Positions 42,128-44,209 of a DNA stretch of 44,209 nucleotides are shown in pieces. The first letter of the stretch is position 1; every line of letters starts with the position of its first letter. The translations under genes were made by a program, and so were the position numbers. The notes under the pieces are model-generated. The model did no database searches. It was not told where the DNA came from and was given only the letters and a program-made list of their open reading frames with translations. The DNA is from an uncultured Bacteroides sp. (lineage in GTDB: Bacteria > Bacteroidota > Bacteroidia > Bacteroidales > Bacteroidaceae): contig CAJKXC010000017.1 in assembly GCA_905203765.1 (NCBI GenBank), positions 1 through 44,209 of the forward strand, in the 5' to 3' direction.

Positions 42128-43565
42128 ACAAATCGTCCAAGAGCACCTGACTCTGTACACAACCGGAATGCATATTTTCCTTCACACCGTATGTAGTGAC
42201 TAAAGTCAGCATCAGCGACTTCCGTGTCTTTGTCTCTTCCCGGAAAGCCGCAATTTTGTTACGCAGTTTCTCTTCGTAGTCCTTGGTGATGACAAACTGT
42301 GTGGAGCTATATTTCATTTCACAGAGGTTCACTGTTTCATCCCTACGATCAATCACCAAATCTATCTGTGCACCCTTCTCCACGGCAGAGCTGTTCCACG
42401 AACAAACTAATGTCTGCACACCCGATATTCCCAATGCACCCTTCAACTGCTGCACATGATCCAAACACAGCATTTCAAAAGCATAGCCACTCCACGTAGT
42501 ATGTAACGGAGTGTTCTGCGAAGCTGTCCAGAAATGTTCATCCTGATAACGGTTATTACAGATAAAGTGAAAATAGAATAGCGTATAGAAATCGACTAGT
42601 TGAAACAGAGCATCCCGCCTCTGACGTTTTGCCGGGAGTGCACTTGCTTTTCCAAAAGGCTCATACTGACGTATAAACCCGCAACTCTCCAACTCTTCAA
42701 GAGCCGTACTGAAAGCTCCGTTATCAGTGAGTCCGGTATGCTTTACCAGTTCCTTGCGAGTCAGTCCTTTCGCTTTCGTGGCAAGCACCGTTACTATCTG
42801 CGTGTGCAGACCGGCATTTTTAAACAAGGCCCGATAGAGATTCTCAAACTCATCAGCCAATTCGGCATGCTCTCCGAAGAACAGACGGTCGATGTTTTGC
42901 GCCAGGCTGCGATCCTTACGCATGAAGGAAAGATAATATGGAATACCACCCATCACCATATAGCATTCGGCTATATCACGACGGGAATACGAAAAACCGT
43001 TCACCGAGAAATACTGTTCACATTCGCTGAGCGTGAAAGGTTCCATAATCATGCGGTGTGTGATGCGATTGTGCAACCCACCCCTGCTCTTTATCAGTTT
43101 ATTTATCATCCACGATGTAGCCGAACCGCAGACTATCAGCTTTACGTCCGTACGGACAGCCGCCCAGCTGTTCCAAAAATTCTCGAGGGCACTGATAAAG
43201 CCCGACTTGGGCGTATCCATCCAAGGCAGTTCATCAATGAATATCAACTTCGGCCCTTCGGGTAGCGTCTCCAAATAACAGGAAAGTTCATAAAAAGCCA
43301 ATATCCAATTCTCCGGTACAGATAAGGAAACGGCCTGTTTATGCTTCTGAAGGGCAATGCCGAAGTTCATTAACTGCTCCTTCATCTTTGCGTTATCCAT
43401 CCCGGTTACATAAAAGGCAAAATTATCCTTCGCCATCTGCCGAACCAAAAAGGTCTTACCCACACGACGACGACCATAAATAGCGATGAACTCAGATCTA
43501 TCAGAATCTACATATTCCTGCAAAGCCTTCAGTTCCTTTCTGCGCCCTATCAATGTTGCTGCCAT
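42117..43565 (-). CDS. AAA ATPase with DUF234 / PD-(D/E)XK-like C-terminus
   Basis: This 482-aa cytoplasmic protein has an ATPase_2-type AAA domain (about 5-230) with Walker A GRRRVGKT (31-38), Walker B LIFIDE (about 107-112), and sensor-type VCGSATSWM. A winged-helix region (about 260-320, KGLTRKELVKHTGLTDNGAF) and a C-terminal DUF234 region (about 325-475) follow. There AQIDLVIDRRDETVNLCEMK carries the D...ExK pattern of PD-(D/E)XK nucleases. Such proteins are common in Bacteroidetes and archaea; the function is not established, with roles in defence or mobile DNA proposed. The upstream region has four copies of an operator-like element, suggesting tight or self control. Confidence 0.9.
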   Translation of the reverse strand: MAATLIGRRKELKALQEYVDSDRSEFIAIYGRRRVGKTFLVRQMAKDNFAFYVTGMDNAKMKEQLMNFGIALQKHKQAVSLSVPENWILAFYELSCYLETLPEGPKLIFIDELPWMDTPKSGFISALENFWNSWAAVRTDVKLIVCGSATSWMINKLIKSRGGLHNRITHRMIMEPFTLSECEQYFSVNGFSYSRRDIAECYMVMGGIPYYLSFMRKDRSLAQNIDRLFFGEHAELADEFENLYRALFKNAGLHTQIVTVLATKAKGLTRKELVKHTGLTDNGAFSTALEELESCGFIRQYEPFGKASALPAKRQRRDALFQLVDFYTLFYFHFICNNRYQDEHFWTASQNTPLHTTWSGYAFEMLCLDHVQQLKGALGISGVQTLVCSWNSSAVEKGAQIDLVIDRRDETVNLCEMKYSSTQFVITKDYEEKLRNKIAAFREETKTRKSLMLTLVTTYGVKENMHSGCVQSQVLLDDLFRD

Positions 43566-43581
43566 ACCTACTTCCTCCTAT

Positions 43582-43681
43582 TATAATCAGCGCAAACATA
43601 ACAAAAAATAAGCGTTAGCGCAAATTATAACTCTATAATCTGCGCTAATACAATAAAAAGAACTCCTTAGCGCAAATTATA
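43582..43681. promoter_or_regulatory. four-copy TTAGCGCARATTATA element upstream of the ATPase gene
   Basis: TTAGCGCAAATTATA occurs exactly at 43615-43629 and 43667-43681. An inverted copy (14 of 15 matches) lies at 43634-43648, and a weaker inverted copy (about 13 of 15 allowing one variant) begins at 43582. The first copy sits 17 bases upstream of the ATPase ATG. No exact TAnnTTTG box was found on the minus strand; the element itself reads TATAATTTG there and may contain the promoter. Confidence 0.75.
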
Positions 43682-43729
43682 ATAACTATGAATATACTTA
43701 TAATTGGCTGAAAATATTTCCCGAAACAC

Positions 43730-43760
43730 TTGACATCGCCTCTCCGATTTCGTATATTTG
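43730..43760 (+). promoter_or_regulatory. promoter of the possible small RNA
   Basis: TTG at 43730-43732, 20 bases, then TATATTTG at 43753-43760. Both boxes and their spacing fit the Bacteroides consensus. Transcription would start near 43767. Confidence 0.65.
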
Positions 43761-43766
43761 CATTCG

Positions 43767-43834
43767 TAATTCTATTTAGAATTCAATTTTAAATTAGCAT
43801 AAACGGAGAGGCATCGCTTCTCCGTTCTTTTTTT
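43767..43834 (+). ncRNA. possible small RNA of about 68 nt
   Basis: Between the promoter above and a terminator there is no open reading frame of any size. The predicted transcript has a small 5' hairpin (AATTCT / AGAATT, 43768-43783), an A/U-rich linker and a 3' hairpin AACGGAGA / TCTCCGTT (43802-43826) followed by a run of seven T. It does not match an RNA family I can name. It could instead be a short leader left from a lost gene. Confidence 0.5.
43802..43834 (+). terminator. terminator of the possible small RNA
   Basis: AACGGAGA pairs with TCTCCGTT around a 9-nt loop, followed by C and seven T (43828-43834). Confidence 0.8.
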
Positions 43835-43856
43835 GTCCTCCCGGCACCCCGTTTCG

Positions 43857-44086
43857 AATGCCACACTTCAGCAAGTGAAATGCCACACCTTAACGCTCCC
43901 AATGCCACACCTCAACAGGTGTAATGGCAGGCATTCGGTGCACTGAAGTGTGGCATTCGGACTATTCAGGTGTGGCATTCCCGACGATGAAGTGTGGGAA
44001 AACAGACCATGTATTCACCCAAAACATACCATGTATTAAGGTAAAACATACCATGTATTGAGAGCAAACAGACCATGCGTTCCGAC
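43857..44086. repeat. patchwork array of 22-bp units
   Basis: Three blocks share one 22-bp period. Block A: AATGCCACACYTYA at 43857, 43879 and 43901. Block A-inverted: TSARGTGTGGCATT-like units at 43944, 43966 and 43988 (the last degenerate after GTGTGGG), with a hybrid unit at 43922 marking the centre of symmetry. Block B: AAACAKACCATGTATT-like units at 43999, 44021, 44043 and 44065. The cores are conserved and the 5-8 bases between them are different in each unit. There is no coding potential. It is too short-period for CRISPR. The function is unknown. Confidence 0.85.
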
Positions 44087-44091
44087 AACAT

Positions 44092-44116
44092 AAACGGGAA
44101 GCCAAAGCCTCCCGTC
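44092..44116 (-). terminator. possible terminator or hairpin beyond the array
   Basis: On the minus strand GGGAGGC and GCTTCCC pair (one wobble) around TTTG, followed by GTTTATG. The T-run is weak. It might end a minus-strand transcript entering from beyond the right edge. Confidence 0.4.
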
Positions 44117-44209
44117 CGTTAAACTTCCATAAATCTGCTCTTGACAAGAATCGGGTAACTATTCAGGTGGTATAGTTCTCGGCTACCCTCATCATTACTT
44201 CAAACGGAC
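44117..44209. other. right-edge sequence with no gene seen
   Basis: No convincing coding region was found. The longest suggestive minus-strand frame is 26 codons with an in-frame stop upstream, so it cannot be the end of a longer intact gene. Confidence 0.5.

Noticed and set aside
43857..44086. CRISPR array
   Set aside because: The period of 22 and spacers of 5-8 bases are far too short, cores change along the array and no cas gene is present.
43962..44147. 61-codon minus-strand frame over the 22-bp array
   Set aside because: It only reflects the repeat units read in rotating frames.
44117..44209. Minus-strand 26-codon frame ending near 44118
   Set aside because: It has an in-frame stop upstream inside the window, so it is not the tail of a longer gene.

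Overview
The window looks like chromosomal DNA of a gut Bacteroides (species not determinable by eye). The evidence is the many SusC/SusD-type and glycoside hydrolase genes, a hybrid two-component regulator, an RprXY-like pair, an EF-G2 paralogue, and promoters with the Bacteroides -7 box TAnnTTTG instead of an E. coli -10 box. No tRNA, rRNA, CRISPR array, insertion sequence or integrase was found.

Layout. 1-5000: a small membrane protein, the rprXY-like pair and the EF-G-like gene (the last three on the minus strand). 5200-9600 (+): a secreted peptidase C26-M19 fusion and a GH35 beta-galactosidase. 9600-31050, mostly minus: a polysaccharide utilisation region with a GH43 exo-beta-1,3-galactanase-like enzyme, SusD, SusC, an HTCS regulator, a second GH43, a GH2 beta-galactosidase, a GH43-GH97 fusion and a GH16 endo-glycanase. 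A 3-methyladenine glycosylase (tag) and two secreted proteins of unknown function are interspersed. The enzyme set points to a galactose-rich glycan such as type II arabinogalactan; a host O-glycan is the alternative because of the GH16. The HTCS probably senses a glycan fragment in the periplasm and activates susCD.

31400-37700 (+): hemW, then an ECF sigma factor, a short anti-sigma factor, a TonB-dependent receptor with an STN domain, and a DUF4249 lipoprotein. The last four form a trans-envelope signalling and uptake cassette of unknown ligand. 38000-42130: a small secreted protein, a DUF2027-Smr protein (minus), queA, an ORF6N protein and a Nudix hydrolase. 42117-43565 (-): an AAA ATPase with a DUF234/PD-(D/E)XK-like C-terminus. 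The last 640 bases are non-coding and highly structured.

The least explained signals are non-coding. (1) Two patchwork arrays with 21-22 bp periodicity (about 31160-31391 and 43857-44086) have unrelated sequences but similar architecture. (2) Three palindromes lie in and upstream of the ORF6N gene; the upstream two, read as codons, resemble the residues encoded at the internal one. (3) A possible small RNA of about 68 nt has its own promoter and terminator. (4) A four-copy operator-like element precedes the ATPase gene. (5) A 33-bp CACAGAG-rich repeat is present twice, 16.7 kb apart.
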